Shown piece by piece: positions 5,333 to 6,125 of a stretch of 6,125 nt of DNA; positions within the stretch are counted from its first letter, which is position 1, and each line of letters opens with the position of its first letter. This DNA comes from Planctomycetota bacterium. GTDB taxonomy: Bacteria > Planctomycetota > PUPC01 > DSUN01. A program made the translations under genes and the position numbers. The notes beneath the pieces were generated by a model. The model was not told the DNA's origin. It worked only from the letters and a program-made list of their open reading frames with translations, and did not search any database. The DNA lies in contig VGYW01000473.1 of assembly GCA_016872875.1 (NCBI GenBank), positions 1 to 6,125 on the forward strand. The letters are read 5' to 3'.

Positions 5333-5368
5333 GGCTCTGGTAGGGCGTGCATGCTTGCACGCAGAGCC
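5333..5368. terminator. Hairpin in the convergent intergenic region
   Basis: The outer stem GGCTCT (5333-5338) / AGAGCC (5363-5368) and inner stem GCGTGCA (5345-5351) / TGCACGC (5356-5362) enclose a TGCT loop, with a one-sided bulge at 5339-5344. It lies between the end of the toxin-antitoxin/URO-D-stump unit and the stop of the minus-strand gene at 5393, where a bidirectional terminator would be expected. No U-run follows on either side, so a dispersed repeat is an equal possibility. Confidence 0.5.
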
Positions 5369-5392
5369 GTCTGAGATCAATCCCGGCTGGCT

Positions 5393-6019
5393 CTATCTGA
5401 AGAGCGAGCCGATCTCCTGCCATGGAATGCTCACTCCCAGCTTCGCCGCGATAGACGCCAGGAGTATGACCATCACGAGTCGTACCAGCCAGCCATAGGT
5501 CTTGAGGACGCCTGACTCAGTCTCTTCGCTCTGGAGACCGGCTTTCTCGAGCACCAGAATGGGGAAGCGTAGGACAAAGGCCAGCCAGCAGACAGGGTTG
5601 AACTTCCTGAGGCGAGCGGCTCGGCGGGCTTCCGTGAAGAACCCGATGCCTTGCTCCAGGCTTCCCATGAGCAGCTCGAAATACTGCTGCCTATCCCGAT
5701 CCCAAGGATCCGTTGGGTTCAGCAGGGAGTATTCCCCTACAACATCAAATGTCCGGGTGGTCTCCTTGAGAACAGTCCGGCATTTCTCAGAGTCGAACTT
5801 GGGTTCGTCGCGCGTCATCGCGAAGGTTGAGGAGACCATCGCTCTTGCGAGGTCGCGCTTGACCGACGGGGTGAGTCTGAGGATCTCGCGTTTCAGCACC
5901 TCGGGGCGGTCGATCTCTGGAGTCTCCCCGGGGAGCAGTTGTTCGATTGGTCTGGCGAACTTGAGCTGGTGCGCCCACCGTTGATGGTGGCGGGCTAACA
6001 CTACAACGCTAGAAAACAT
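5393..6019 (-). CDS. Hypothetical protein with C-terminal membrane segments
   Basis: I do not recognise this 208-residue protein. The first 130 or so residues are polar and probably helical, with many R/K/E (for example RPEVLKREILRL 38-49 and FDSEKCRTVLKETTRTFDVV 75-94). Two hydrophobic stretches follow, about 141-157 (within NPVCWLAFVLRFPILVL) and 175-195 (YGWLVRLVMVILLASIAAKLG), separated by a polar loop. This suggests a soluble N-terminal part anchored to the membrane at the C-terminus. The ATG at 6019 is chosen because AGGAAG lies 7 nt upstream on the minus strand. A GTG at 6094 is in frame, and the frame stays open to the window edge, so a longer protein cannot be excluded. Third-position GC bias looks weaker than in the AOR and URO-D genes, hinting at a different origin or weaker selection. 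It is convergent to the toxin operon. Confidence 0.6.
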   Translation of the reverse strand: MFSSVVVLARHHQRWAHQLKFARPIEQLLPGETPEIDRPEVLKREILRLTPSVKRDLARAMVSSTFAMTRDEPKFDSEKCRTVLKETTRTFDVVGEYSLLNPTDPWDRDRQQYFELLMGSLEQGIGFFTEARRAARLRKFNPVCWLAFVLRFPILVLEKAGLQSEETESGVLKTYGWLVRLVMVILLASIAAKLGVSIPWQEIGSLFR

Positions 6020-6125
6020 TGAAGCACTTCCTGAGTTGGGACAGTTTGATGCCTCGTAGTCTGAGTTCACGACGCCGCCGCTTGCAGTGGCCACGATCGG
6101 CCCGCTGGTTAGACTCCTGCCAGTA

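Noticed and set aside
5502..5984. Plus-strand ORF of 160 codons opposite the membrane protein
   Set aside because: Serine/arginine-rich shadow without a Shine-Dalgarno. The minus frame has a good SD and coherent hydrophobic segments.
1..6125. CRISPR array, tRNA or rRNA
   Set aside because: No regularly spaced direct repeats of 24-40 bp with unique spacers, and no tRNA cloverleaf or rRNA signature, were seen on reading both strands.

Overview
This is a GC-rich bacterial window with strong G/C bias at third codon positions. Its repeat-filled intergenic spaces and its gene content (a tungsten-type aldehyde oxidoreductase and a free-standing URO-D-fold protein) resemble environmental anaerobes, possibly of the Planctomycetes/PVC or a neighbouring lineage. 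The taxon is inference only; the window has no rRNA or marker gene.

Layout. Positions 1-336 hold no intact gene. They contain two different 7-bp-periodic repeat tracts, a perfect 17-bp palindrome, a possible transposase tail and, at the end, a sigma70-like promoter. Next is a two-gene redox unit: a four-cluster ferredoxin (385-924) and an aldehyde:ferredoxin oxidoreductase family protein (983-2791). They probably form a complex in which the tungsten/pterin subunit oxidises an aldehyde (or reduces an acid) and the ferredoxin subunit relays electrons. The 377-bp gap that follows contains a MITE-like element (2898-3076) with 12-bp perfect terminal inverted repeats. A URO-D/methyltransferase-superfamily gene follows (3169-4248). 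A CTATAAGGA-type repeat arm lies before it, and an inverted pair of such arms forms a long hairpin after it.

A near-consensus promoter (4399-4428) then drives a compact toxin-antitoxin operon. Two different small antitoxin-like genes (4471-4707, 4704-4886) precede one ParE/RelE-type toxin (4883-5170), and both junctions are ATGA overlaps. Directly after the toxin, again through a 4-bp overlap (GTGA), is a 54-codon frame. Its second half is a diverged copy of the C-terminal end of the upstream URO-D protein. The toxin-antitoxin module therefore lies between an intact URO-D gene and the stump of a second one. A hairpin at 5333-5368 separates this from a convergent minus-strand gene for an unrecognised protein with C-terminal hydrophobic segments.

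The points most worth a second look are the two-antitoxin/one-toxin operon sandwiched between URO-D homologous ends, the related repeat arms bracketing the URO-D gene, and the heptad-periodic intergenic tracts of three different sequences. No wholly new system is demonstrated.
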